Positions 8,324-16,429 of a DNA stretch of 64,000 bases are shown piece after piece (position 1 is the stretch's first letter; every line of letters begins with the position of its first letter). The notes under the pieces are model-generated. The model made no database searches. It was not told the origin of the DNA and worked only from the letters and a program-made list of their open reading frames with translations. Both the position numbers and the translations under genes were made by a program. Source of the stretch: Tepidamorphaceae bacterium (lineage in GTDB: Bacteria; Pseudomonadota; Alphaproteobacteria; Rhizobiales; JAKSCL01); contig JANQPO010000017.1 of the NCBI GenBank assembly GCA_028289445.1, positions 351,537-415,536 of the forward strand, given 5' to 3'.

Positions 8324-9043
8324 ATGACGAATGCCGTTGTCGTCGTCGGGGCGGCTGGAGGTATCGGCGGAGCGATCGCGCGGCGCGCGGCCGAGGATGG
8401 CTATGCGCCGCTCTTCCTCATGGACCGCGATGAAGCCGCCCTTGCCGGGATCGCGGACGAGACCGGCGGCACCGCAATTGCCATGGACACCTCCGACGCG
8501 ACCTCCGTCGATCGCGCCTTTGCCGCAGTGCGCGCCCAGACATCCGCGCTATATGGCCTCGTCCTCGCTGCCGGCCTGGTGGACAATGGTAAGCTGGCCG
8601 ATCTCATGCCTGACCGTTGGAGGGAGATTCTCGCCATCAATCTGACCGGTCCGTTTCTCTGTTGTTTGGCTGCCCGCGACGACTTGGCGGAGGGTGGCCG
8701 GATCGTGACACTCGGCTCGCTGGCGGGGCGAACCGGCGGCGTGATCACCGGTACGGCCTATGCCGCTTCCAAGGGCGGAATCGAGGCACTCACTAAGTCG
8801 ATGGCCCAGGAGCTGGCGCCACGGAGGATCACGGTGAACTGCGTCGCGCCGGGCGCGGTCGAAACGCCGATGCTGGCCGCGCATCCGCCCGAGCGCAAGG
8901 CTGCCATGTCCGCCGCAACGCCGCTGAAACGGATGGCGAAACCTGAGGAGATCGCCGCGGCGGTCTGTTTTTTGCTGTCTGAGGACTCTGCCTTCACGAC
9001 CGGCGCGGTGTTGGCGGTCAATGGCGGATTGAGGATGGACTGA
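8324..9043 (+). CDS. SDR-family oxidoreductase
   Basis: Short-chain dehydrogenase/reductase of the classical type, using NAD(P) on an alcohol/ketone or hydroxyacyl-CoA. Cofactor motif GAAGGIGGAIA is near residue 9, NNAG is replaced by LAAGLVDNG, catalytic Ser is in TLGSLAG, and the YxxxK pair is in YAASKGG. Length 239 is normal. C-terminal FTTGAVLAVNGGLRMD is typical. Starts 2 bp after the ligase stop with AGGGA upstream and is followed after 1 bp by the flavoprotein gene. Likely the 3-hydroxyacyl-CoA or alicyclic alcohol dehydrogenation step of the cluster; this is inference. Confidence 0.93.
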   Translation: MTNAVVVVGAAGGIGGAIARRAAEDGYAPLFLMDRDEAALAGIADETGGTAIAMDTSDATSVDRAFAAVRAQTSALYGLVLAAGLVDNGKLADLMPDRWREILAINLTGPFLCCLAARDDLAEGGRIVTLGSLAGRTGGVITGTAYAASKGGIEALTKSMAQELAPRRITVNCVAPGAVETPMLAAHPPERKAAMSAATPLKRMAKPEEIAAAVCFLLSEDSAFTTGAVLAVNGGLRMD

Positions 9044-9044
9044 G

Positions 9045-11033
9045 ATGGCGCGACATGACCGATACCCACATGTGTTTCAGCCGATCCGTGTCGGTGCAAC
9101 CGAGATCCGGAACCGCATATTCGTTCCGGCGCACACAACCAATTTCGGCGAAAACAACCTGCCGTCCGACCGGCATCTGGCCTATCATCGCGCCCGCGCG
9201 GCCGGCGGCGCCGGACTGATTATCTTCGAGGGTATCCGCGTGCATCGGTCGAGCCTCGGGCGACAGCAGGGCGTGAACGGCTATGAGCGCGAGGCCATTC
9301 CGCGCTTCCGGCGTATTGCTGAAGCGGTGCAGGGCGAGGGCGGTCGTCTCTTTGGCCAGATCATCCATCTTGGACGTCATATCGACGGAAACTTCGCCCG
9401 CATGCCTTCGTGGTCCGCCTCCTCCATTCCGTGGTCGGCGACCGCACCCGCGCCGCACCCGATGACGCTGGACGAAATCCAAATGGTGGTCGACGCGCAC
9501 GCCGAGGTCGCAAGCAACTTGATTGAGGCCGGTCTCGACGGCGTCGAATTGCAGATGGCTCATGGACATCTGATCCAGCAATTCCTTTCACCGGCTTCGA
9601 ACAAGCGCGAAGACATCTACGGCGGCTCACCGGAAAATCGCTTGCGTTTTGCGAAGGAGGCGCTGCAGGCCGTCCGCGCGCGGCTTGGCTCGGACAAGAC
9701 ACTTGGGATCCGCATTAGCGCCGACGAGTTCCTGCCCGGCGGTCTGACCCTGGACGAGATGTGCGGGATCGTCCGCGATCTCGTCGACGGGTGTCAGGTC
9801 GACTTCATCAACGTCTCACATTCGGCCTATCACGGCAGCTATACGGTCTCGACGCAGATGGCGGACATGGCGTTCCAGCGCTCCCAGTTTCAGCCGCTGA
9901 CGCGCGCCATCCGTGCGGCACTGGAAGGGCTCGACGGTCCGCTGCCCAAGGTGATGACGGTATGCCGCTACCAGACCGTTGAGCACGCAGAGGAGATGAT
10001 CGCATCGGATGGGGCCGACTTGGTTGGCATGGCACGGGCGCACATTGCGGATCCGGAGATCGTGGCAAAGGCGCACGAGGGGCGCGAGATCGAGACAACG
10101 CCCTGTATCGGTTGCAACCAGGGCTGCGCGAACATGCTGGCCCTGAATCTGGCGATCACGTGTCTTACCAATCCCAGCGCGGGCCGCGAAGCGGACTGGC
10201 CAGCACCGGCTCTGACGCGCGCGGACAAGGCTCGCCGCGTTCTGGTTGTGGGCGGCGGGCCTGGCGGCATGGAAGCCGCGGCGGTCGCGGCGGAGCGCGG
10301 CCATTCCGTCACGCTTTGGGAGCGGTCAGACCGACTTGGTGGGGCGCTCAACTGGACCAGGCGAATGCCGCTGCGAGTTGAGTTCAGCAAGTTGCTGGAG
10401 CGCCAGGCAGCACGGCTCGCAACGGCTGACGTCACGGTTTCGCTGGAAACGGTCGCGACGTCGGAACGCCTGGCGGACGTCGAGGCCGACACTGTGATCT
10501 GGGCCACGGGTGCTGAGGCCTTGGGTCAGGACTTGCGGTCCGGCGGGCGGGCACTGACGCTTGAGGATGCGTTGGCGGATACGGAAGCGTTGGGCGATCA
10601 GGTGATCTTGGTGGACCAGCTTGGCGGCTGGTCTGTTGTCTCGGTCGCTGAACATCTCGCAGACCTCGGGAAATCCGTGACTTTGGTGGCACCTTCGGGC
10701 ACGCCCGGTTGGATGATCAGCATGTATAGTTCGTTCGCGTTGCGCGACCGATTGCGCCGCAAGAACGTGCGCATCATCGGACACCATGCACTGGTCGATC
10801 ACAAGGATGACGCGGTGACGTTATGCGACTTGTCGCTGGAGGGGTCCGAGATAGAACTGCCGGCAACGAGCGTTGTCTCGCCGTTGCAAGGACAACCGCG
10901 AGTCGGCCTTCGCGACTCGGCCGACGCAGCGGGCGAACGGGTCTGGGCACAGATCTCGGTGGGTGACTGCCAGTCCGCGCGGTCGGCGCTCGAAGCGGTC
11001 TTCGAAGGTCATGAAGCCGGCAGGACGATCTGA
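9045..11033 (+). CDS. Old-yellow-enzyme-type NADH:flavin oxidoreductase with Fe-S and pyridine-nucleotide domains
   Basis: Multidomain flavoenzyme of the 2,4-dienoyl-CoA reductase / trimethylamine dehydrogenase / BaiCD-BaiH group. Residues 1-340 form the FMN TIM barrel (FQPIRVGATEIRNRIF, FGQIIHLGRH, ELQMAHGHLIQQFLSP). An Fe-S cluster motif C-x2-C-x3-C-x11-C begins at CIGCNQGCANM (about 353). The C-terminal half is a FAD/NAD-binding domain (VLVVGGGPGGMEAAAVAAERGH at about 402). At 662 residues it is full length. The family reduces enones or demethylates N-methylated compounds using NAD(P)H. Last gene of the rightward catabolic operon, 15 bp from the convergent FAD dehydrogenase gene. Precise substrate unknown. 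Confidence 0.93.
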   Translation: MARHDRYPHVFQPIRVGATEIRNRIFVPAHTTNFGENNLPSDRHLAYHRARAAGGAGLIIFEGIRVHRSSLGRQQGVNGYEREAIPRFRRIAEAVQGEGGRLFGQIIHLGRHIDGNFARMPSWSASSIPWSATAPAPHPMTLDEIQMVVDAHAEVASNLIEAGLDGVELQMAHGHLIQQFLSPASNKREDIYGGSPENRLRFAKEALQAVRARLGSDKTLGIRISADEFLPGGLTLDEMCGIVRDLVDGCQVDFINVSHSAYHGSYTVSTQMADMAFQRSQFQPLTRAIRAALEGLDGPLPKVMTVCRYQTVEHAEEMIASDGADLVGMARAHIADPEIVAKAHEGREIETTPCIGCNQGCANMLALNLAITCLTNPSAGREADWPAPALTRADKARRVLVVGGGPGGMEAAAVAAERGHSVTLWERSDRLGGALNWTRRMPLRVEFSKLLERQAARLATADVTVSLETVATSERLADVEADTVIWATGAEALGQDLRSGGRALTLEDALADTEALGDQVILVDQLGGWSVVSVAEHLADLGKSVTLVAPSGTPGWMISMYSSFALRDRLRRKNVRIIGHHALVDHKDDAVTLCDLSLEGSEIELPATSVVSPLQGQPRVGLRDSADAAGERVWAQISVGDCQSARSALEAVFEGHEAGRTI

Positions 11034-11048
11034 GCCGCGCAGAGGGCT

Positions 11049-12413
11049 TTATTCGGCCAGTCCCACCTTGCGGCCGAGCACGACCGCACTGAGCAAACCG
11101 TTGCCGGACAGATAGCCCGCATCGCCCGAACCCGATACGCCGCAAGCCGCTCCACCAACCGCAAAAAGGTTTGGAAACACGCCGCCACGCGCCCGTTTGA
11201 CGCGTCCGTCCGGCGCGACATCGAGCCCGCCTTGCGTATGAAACAGCGTTCCCGTCACCCGCGTCGCCGCGTAGGGCGGCACCAATGGTTTGTCGAGGTC
11301 GAATAGTCGGCCGAGCGAATCTGCGCCCGTCTGGATGTCGGCAAGCGTCTCGCCTAGAGCCGCTTCCGGCAGGCGCGTCTTGGCGGCGAGATCGGCGATC
11401 GTCTCGGCCACGATCACGGCGCCTTGCGCCTCGGCGTCTTGGAAATCCACGAATTGGCGGGCGATCGCGGCAATCCACGTGTCGTAGATGGTCCAGGCGA
11501 CGCCTTCGGGCTGCGCAAGAACCGCGGCGGCGGCTTCGGAATACCCTTGGCTTTCGTTCCAGAATCGCCGGCCGTCGAGGTTCACTTGAATCCCGCCCTC
11601 CATGATCACCGCCCAGCTGATCAGGATACCGTGAGGGTGTGCCACATTGCCGTGTCCCTGAAAGGCGCCGAGATGGCGTGTCGCCGCACCCAGCGCTTCG
11701 CCCCATTGCAGCGCGTCTCCCCGGTTGCCATCGTGTCCGAAGTAAATGGCATCGCCGATGCTCGGCATGAAGCGGCGCACCATCTCCCGGTTTCCGCCGA
11801 ACCCGTTGCACGCAAGGATCAGGCGCTTGCAGCCGATCGTCTCGTGTCCGCCATCGGGGCGCACGGCGCCAATGCCGCAGATCGTGCCGTCGTCATCCGC
11901 AAAGAGCGTTTCGGCTCGGCGTTCGGTGATGAGAGGGATGCTTTCGGTCTCGACCGCTGCGCGCAGCCCATCGATCAGATCGCGTCCGGCGCGGGACGGA
12001 AGCCCGTGCATGCGCCGGCGGGAATGACCCGGATAGTCGAAGTCGTGGACCACCGTGAAACGCAGGGCGTGGCGGTCGCTGAGCCAGTCGATCGCTTCGG
12101 CCGCGCCATCTGTCAAAGCCGCGACGAGTTCGGGTTCGTTTTCCCCCTTGGCCTTACGCATGATGTCGGCGGCGAAGAGTGCAGCGCTGTCCTCAATTCC
12201 CGCCGCCCTCTGTGCCTTGGTGCCCGCGGCGGGTATGAGCCCTGCCGAGAGCGCGGTCGATCCTGATGGGATCGGGTCGGCCTCCAGGACCAGAACATCC
12301 TGGCCCATTTCGTATGCCGAAAGCGCCGAAACGAGCCCGCCCGCGCCCGCACCAACGATCAGCGTTCCAACCGAGATCTCGAACCCGCTCTCGGGAGGAG
12401 GGCGCACGCTCAC
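11049..12413 (-). CDS. FAD-binding dehydrogenase (fumarate reductase/ketosteroid dehydrogenase-like flavoprotein)
   Basis: Flavoprotein of the FAD_binding_2 superfamily, related to flavocytochrome c fumarate reductase and 3-ketosteroid delta1-dehydrogenases, so a role in inserting or removing a C=C bond is likely. N-terminal TLIVGAGAGGLVSALSAYEMGQ (about 17-38) binds FAD. The middle contains LILACNGFGGNREMV, and the C-terminal region has GTLFHTQGGLDVAPDGRV then AGYLSGNGLLSA. Length 454. The start is a GTG at 12411-12413 overlapping the TGA of the SnoaL-like gene (GTGA). No Tat signal is present, suggesting a cytosolic enzyme rather than the periplasmic fumarate reductase type. Final gene of a leftward three-gene operon with MmgE/PrpD. 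Confidence 0.9.
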   Translation of the reverse strand: MSVRPPPESGFEISVGTLIVGAGAGGLVSALSAYEMGQDVLVLEADPIPSGSTALSAGLIPAAGTKAQRAAGIEDSAALFAADIMRKAKGENEPELVAALTDGAAEAIDWLSDRHALRFTVVHDFDYPGHSRRRMHGLPSRAGRDLIDGLRAAVETESIPLITERRAETLFADDDGTICGIGAVRPDGGHETIGCKRLILACNGFGGNREMVRRFMPSIGDAIYFGHDGNRGDALQWGEALGAATRHLGAFQGHGNVAHPHGILISWAVIMEGGIQVNLDGRRFWNESQGYSEAAAAVLAQPEGVAWTIYDTWIAAIARQFVDFQDAEAQGAVIVAETIADLAAKTRLPEAALGETLADIQTGADSLGRLFDLDKPLVPPYAATRVTGTLFHTQGGLDVAPDGRVKRARGGVFPNLFAVGGAACGVSGSGDAGYLSGNGLLSAVVLGRKVGLAE

Positions 12414-12796
12414 GCCACGGCCTCCAGCGTGTTCGGACCGGTCATGTAGACCGCCACCGCCGAGAACTTGCTGCCATCGATCTCGAAGAAATTGCAGTTC
12501 GACTTCACGGTCAAGGAGCCGTCGGTCTCGGTGTTGTGCACCTGAAAGCGGGCCGCGATGAGATTGTTGACGGGATCGGCGACAAAGACGAAGCGGTGAT
12601 GTTTGACCGCGCGGTGGTTATCCCAAAGCCTGCGGAACATTGCGCCGATCGCCTCATGACCTTCAAGACGGACACCGTGGGTCTCAACGGTGAAGACGCA
12701 TGTCTTCGTCAGCGTTTGCAAAAGGGCCGGCAGGTCCTCGTCATCGACGGCGGCGAAATACCTGCGAACCAGCGCAGTCTGTTCTTCGGATGTCAT
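12410..12796 (-). CDS. SnoaL-like / NTF2-fold protein
   Basis: Small cone-fold protein of the nuclear-transport-factor-2/SnoaL type, about 128 residues, found as ketosteroid isomerases, polyketide cyclases and dehydratases. Visible features are a helical start (TSEEQTALVRRYFAAVDDEDLPALLQ), LEGHEAIGAMFRRLW (about 49-63) and strands NLIAARFQVHN and FFEIDGSKFSAVAVY. The ATG at 12796 is chosen because GGAAGGA lies about 9 bases upstream; the ATG at 12802 is too close to it. The stop overlaps the start of the FAD dehydrogenase gene and the gene follows MmgE/PrpD by 28 bp. The catalytic residues of known isomerases are not clearly identifiable, so activity is unassigned. Confidence 0.82.
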   Translation of the reverse strand: MTSEEQTALVRRYFAAVDDEDLPALLQTLTKTCVFTVETHGVRLEGHEAIGAMFRRLWDNHRAVKHHRFVFVADPVNNLIAARFQVHNTETDGSLTVKSNCNFFEIDGSKFSAVAVYMTGPNTLEAVA

Positions 12797-12824
12797 GGCC
12801 ATGGTCCTTCCGGGTGCGGTGATC

Positions 12825-14162
12825 CTATCCCGGTGCGGCCAGCAGTTGGAGAAAGCCCGTGCAGTCCGGTGACCCGTCAAGGCCAAGGCCCGCTTCCCAA
12901 ACGGCCTCAGCCTTGTCGCTCGACCACAGGCGTGCGGTCAGGGACAGGAACTTGGCGTGGAGCTCGCTTTCGGGGAACGGGTCCGACCAGTCGCCGCGAT
13001 TGGTTTCGGTCATTGCGTGCAGGGTGCCGCCGTCTTTTAACGTCACGGTGAGCCGCGCCGGCCGCTTGTCGGGAAGTTTCGCGGTCATTGCTGGGTCTTC
13101 CAAAAGCGTGACCCGAGCGGCAAGCGATCGGATCGCTTCGTCCGAAACACGCTCCGCGGCGAAGCTTTCGACCGCGCTTGATCCCGTGACCAGTCGCGTT
13201 GCGACGGCAAAGGGAACCGAGAACTTCGCGGCAAGAACGTTTCGCGGAGCCGGATCGTCGAGTTCGACGGCCAGCCCGTAGGTTTCGACCACGATCTCCT
13301 CGATGGCCTCCGGCCGCAATCCGGGCGTGTCGGCGGTCAGACTGGCGAGCGCGTCCAGCGTCGCATGATTGAACCGGCAACAGGAGTGCATCTTGAAATA
13401 GTTGCGGTCGACTTCCCAACGGTCGCCGAGTGCGTGAGTCAATTGGTCATGGTCGAATGCGTCCGCTGCGACGTGGCCGAAAACTTGGGCAACGCCGTCC
13501 CGATCGCCGGAGAAACCGGCCGCAACCAAGTCGGCAACCAAAAGACCCATTTGGTTCGACACGCCGGCGAACACATTCCGGACCGTGCCACCTTCCAGCA
13601 TGGTCCGGCGCGAGGTCGTCAGTCCGAGATTGGCGGCCATGTTCATGGCATCGCGGTGTTGCGCAGCGGAGGTCCCTTGGAGTCTCAATACGCCGGTCGC
13701 GGCGCCGATGGCGCCCCAGGTGCCGTGGGGATGCATCGACGGACGGAGCGCGGTGGCAATGCCCACCCTTGCGGCGGCTTCATAGCCGATCGTGATCGCG
13801 GTTAGCAGGTCTTTGCCGGTGTAGGATCCGGTGGAGGCTGCGGCGAGCGCGGCCGGGATAACGTGAATGCCCGGATGGCCTTTGCAGAACTGATGGCCTT
13901 CGTCCATTTCCAAAGCCGTACCAGCAGTCCCGTTGAGAAATGCGGCGGACTGAGGCGCCGTCAAGTCGCCGCGCCCGATGACGAGCGCCTGGCCCTGGCA
14001 GTTGCCCTTAAGCCTATCGGTCAAGGCGCTGACCTCGGCTTCTGCCGCCCCGCCGACGATTGCGCCAATCGTGTCGGTGAGGATCAAAGCCGCCTTTGCC
14101 CGGACCGCGGCAGGAGGGGTTGTCTCTGCGGCGAGCTCCGCCAGCAATCCGAGGTGGTCCAC
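12825..14162 (-). CDS. MmgE/PrpD family protein
   Basis: Member of the MmgE/PrpD family, which includes 2-methylcitrate dehydratase, cis-aconitate decarboxylase and related lyases or isomerases acting on polycarboxylic acids. The 445-residue length is typical. Seen are FLNGTAGTALEMDEGHQFCKGHPGIHVIPAALA (about 75-107), TAITIGYEAAARVG and MHPHGTWGAIGAATGVLRL. The GTG start at 14160-14162 opens with DHLGLLAELAAET, a usual family beginning. First gene of the leftward operon with the SnoaL-like and FAD dehydrogenase genes, and divergent from the racemase-like gene across 88 bp. Suggests that the pathway handles a tricarboxylic or unsaturated dicarboxylic intermediate; the reaction cannot be specified. 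Confidence 0.92.
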   Translation of the reverse strand: MDHLGLLAELAAETTPPAAVRAKAALILTDTIGAIVGGAAEAEVSALTDRLKGNCQGQALVIGRGDLTAPQSAAFLNGTAGTALEMDEGHQFCKGHPGIHVIPAALAAASTGSYTGKDLLTAITIGYEAAARVGIATALRPSMHPHGTWGAIGAATGVLRLQGTSAAQHRDAMNMAANLGLTTSRRTMLEGGTVRNVFAGVSNQMGLLVADLVAAGFSGDRDGVAQVFGHVAADAFDHDQLTHALGDRWEVDRNYFKMHSCCRFNHATLDALASLTADTPGLRPEAIEEIVVETYGLAVELDDPAPRNVLAAKFSVPFAVATRLVTGSSAVESFAAERVSDEAIRSLAARVTLLEDPAMTAKLPDKRPARLTVTLKDGGTLHAMTETNRGDWSDPFPESELHAKFLSLTARLWSSDKAEAVWEAGLGLDGSPDCTGFLQLLAAPG

Positions 14163-14250
14163 GGTTGATTGTGTCTCCGATTTCCTATTTCGCTACTCTA
14201 TGTGTTCGGGCGAACGGACTGCAACTGCGGGACCGCGGGGAGGAATTCAA

Positions 14251-15015
14251 GTGAAAAAGGTGCTCGTCATTGTTCCGTTCCCCATGACGGAAGAGAATCG
14301 CGATCAGCGGCGCGAACAGTTGAAGGCGGTCACGCTCGGTCCTGATATTGCCTTTGAATTCAAGTCGGTGCGAGCGGCGCCACGTAACTATGTCAGTGCA
14401 TCGGACATGGTGCTGGCCGAGATCGGCGTCCTGGAGGCCGGGCTTGAGGCCCAAGCTGAAGGATATGATGCGGTCTGTGTCGACACGATGAGCGATAGCG
14501 GCGTGGCGGCCCTTCGCTCGGAATTGTCGATTCCCGTGATTGGGCCCGGACGCGCCTCGGTTCTGACCGCGCTGATGTTCGGCACGCGGTTCTCCATCAT
14601 CGCCATGTGGCCGCATTGGCGGCATTTCTACGACAAAACCCTATCCGAACTTGGTTTGGGACATGCCTGCGCTTCGATCCGGGCGCTGGATGTCCAGCCG
14701 GACAACCAAGGCCTCCTGGCCGGGAAAGAGGAGGAAATGTTTCCGGCATTGGAGACGCTCGCGCGCGCCTGCATAGAGGAGGACGGGGCGAACGTCATCC
14801 TTCTTGGGTCGACCACGATGCATCAGGCGCATGGCTATCTGGCGGAACGATTGCCGGTTCCAGTCATCAACCCGGGGCCATTGTCCTACAAGCTGGCGGA
14901 GGCGGCGCTCGGCCTGCGGCTCACGCATAGCCGTGCGGCCTATCCGACATCGCCCGCTCCCAAGCCGGAACTCGTCCACGCCATGTTGGATGCCGGCGGG
15001 GCACTAGAGCATTGA
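14251..15015 (+). CDS. Asp/Glu/hydantoin racemase-superfamily protein lacking both catalytic cysteines
   Basis: Protein of the aspartate/glutamate/hydantoin racemase fold, 254 residues. Two homologous half-domains are visible: AVCVDTMSDSGVAALRSELSIPVIGPG (about 74-100) and NVILLGSTTMHQ with LPVPVINPG. In active racemases each half contributes a cysteine (as in CF.DPG and GC.GM). Here the matching positions are Thr79 and Ser187, so ordinary two-cysteine racemisation is not expected. The GTG at 14251 is preferred over the much longer open frame, because GGGGAGG sits about 7 bases upstream and MKKVLVIVPFP is a normal start. It is coupled by a TTGA overlap to the MFS gene and divergent from MmgE/PrpD. 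Maleate isomerase-like or decarboxylase-like chemistry are alternatives. Confidence 0.82.
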   Translation: MKKVLVIVPFPMTEENRDQRREQLKAVTLGPDIAFEFKSVRAAPRNYVSASDMVLAEIGVLEAGLEAQAEGYDAVCVDTMSDSGVAALRSELSIPVIGPGRASVLTALMFGTRFSIIAMWPHWRHFYDKTLSELGLGHACASIRALDVQPDNQGLLAGKEEEMFPALETLARACIEEDGANVILLGSTTMHQAHGYLAERLPVPVINPGPLSYKLAEAALGLRLTHSRAAYPTSPAPKPELVHAMLDAGGALEH

Positions 15016-16265
15016 ATGCGCCGGCGAGCCCGCCGAAGGCCGAACATGGCCGCTGGCTGGTCCTTGGCGGTGTCTGGCTGATCTACTTCTGCTTCGGCCT
15101 GGTTATGGCCGCAATGGGTCCGCTGATCACGCCGATCAGTGCGGAACTCGGGATTGGGCACGCGATGATGGGCGTGATCCTTGGCGCGTGGCCGCTGGCC
15201 TATATCATGGCGGCGATCCCGTGCGGCCTGGCGCTGGACTGGCTGGGATCGCGGCGGATGCTGTTTCTGGCGGCACTGATCATGGCCGCATCGGCCTGGG
15301 CGCGAGGCTTCGCGGAGACACCGCTGCACCTTCTTCTGGCGGTCGGGCTTTTCGGTATCGGAGGGCCGATGATCTCCGTTGGCGCGCCAAAGGTGATCGC
15401 CGGGCTCTTCACCGGCAAGAGCCGCGCCACCGCGATGGGCATCTACGTTACCGGTCCGTATCTCGGGGCTCTTCTTTCACTCGCATTGACCAATAGCGTG
15501 GCGATGCCGCTGGTCGGTGGCGATTGGCGGGACGTCATGCTGCTCTACGGTTGCCTGGCGGCCGGCGGTGGCGTGATTTGGCTCGTCCTTTCCAGCGTCC
15601 GTGGCGGGCTCCTTGATGCGTCAGGAGATGGCGGCAAGAAATTCGACATCCGCGCGTTCTCCGAAATCCTGCGCGTGCGCGAAGTTCAGCTCATCCTGTT
15701 GATGAGCATCGGCATATTCTTCATCAACCACGCATTGAACAATTGGCTACCGGAAATCCTGCGCGATCGCGGTATGACGGCCGTTGACGCCGGCTATTGG
15801 GCATCCGTTCCGGCAGCGGTCGGCGTGGCAGGTGCATTGATTGTGCCGAGATTTGCGACACCAAAACATCGCTTGACAGTCATGGCAGCCTTGTTCGGCG
15901 CCACGCTAATGGCGAGCCTATTGCTGCACTTTGGCCCGGGCGTATTGCTTGGCACTGGCCTTGTCCTCCAGGGCATTGCGCGGGGCGCGATGATGACGGT
16001 CGCCATCTTGATCCTGATGGAAACACCGCGCGTGCCACAGGAGCGGCTTGGCCTCGCAGGTGGGCTGTTCTTCACAGCCGCGGAGTTTGGCGGCGTGTTA
16101 GGTCCAATCACCTTCGGGTTGCTGTCCGATCTGAGTGGCGGATTCATGCTCTCGCTCATGTCGATGACAGCGGTTTGTGTTGTGTTGTTCGTGCTTCTAG
16201 CGCAGCTACGCGCGATAACGAGAGCTGGGACACTGCCGGTCGAACCAACTGCGCCGCTTCGATGA
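15012..16265 (+). CDS. MFS transporter
   Basis: Major facilitator superfamily carrier in the inner membrane, 417 residues with about 12 hydrophobic segments. Opening helix is WLVLGGVWLIYFCFGLVMAAMGPLI. The loop 2-3 signature region reads ALDWLGSRRMLF, and a central hydrophilic loop lies near residue 200 (DASGDGGKKFDIRAF). The start is most simply the TTG at 15012, overlapping the stop of the racemase-like gene (TTGA); no ATG is available in frame nearby. Translational coupling suggests import or export of the acid acted on by the cluster. Substrate unknown (CynX/NimT- or OFA-type carriers are similar in layout). Last gene before the polysaccharide island. Confidence 0.9.
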   Translation: MNAPASPPKAEHGRWLVLGGVWLIYFCFGLVMAAMGPLITPISAELGIGHAMMGVILGAWPLAYIMAAIPCGLALDWLGSRRMLFLAALIMAASAWARGFAETPLHLLLAVGLFGIGGPMISVGAPKVIAGLFTGKSRATAMGIYVTGPYLGALLSLALTNSVAMPLVGGDWRDVMLLYGCLAAGGGVIWLVLSSVRGGLLDASGDGGKKFDIRAFSEILRVREVQLILLMSIGIFFINHALNNWLPEILRDRGMTAVDAGYWASVPAAVGVAGALIVPRFATPKHRLTVMAALFGATLMASLLLHFGPGVLLGTGLVLQGIARGAMMTVAILILMETPRVPQERLGLAGGLFFTAAEFGGVLGPITFGLLSDLSGGFMLSLMSMTAVCVVLFVLLAQLRAITRAGTLPVEPTAPLR

Positions 16266-16429
16266 AGCCTTAGGTTCAAACGCGGATGTCAAGATATCGA
16301 TACAGACTAGACACTTGACGGACGGTTCTCGCGCTATGCGCCGGTCCTCGATGCGCGGCCCGATTCCCCAATGCCTCCATCGACCGACAGATGGCATCTA
16401 TAGGCTTGCATTCGAAATCCGGTTTGAAT

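Noticed and set aside
11424-12266. 280-residue open frame on the plus strand
   Set aside because: Lies entirely opposite the FAD dehydrogenase gene; Arg/Ala/Val-rich with no domain. High-GC shadow.
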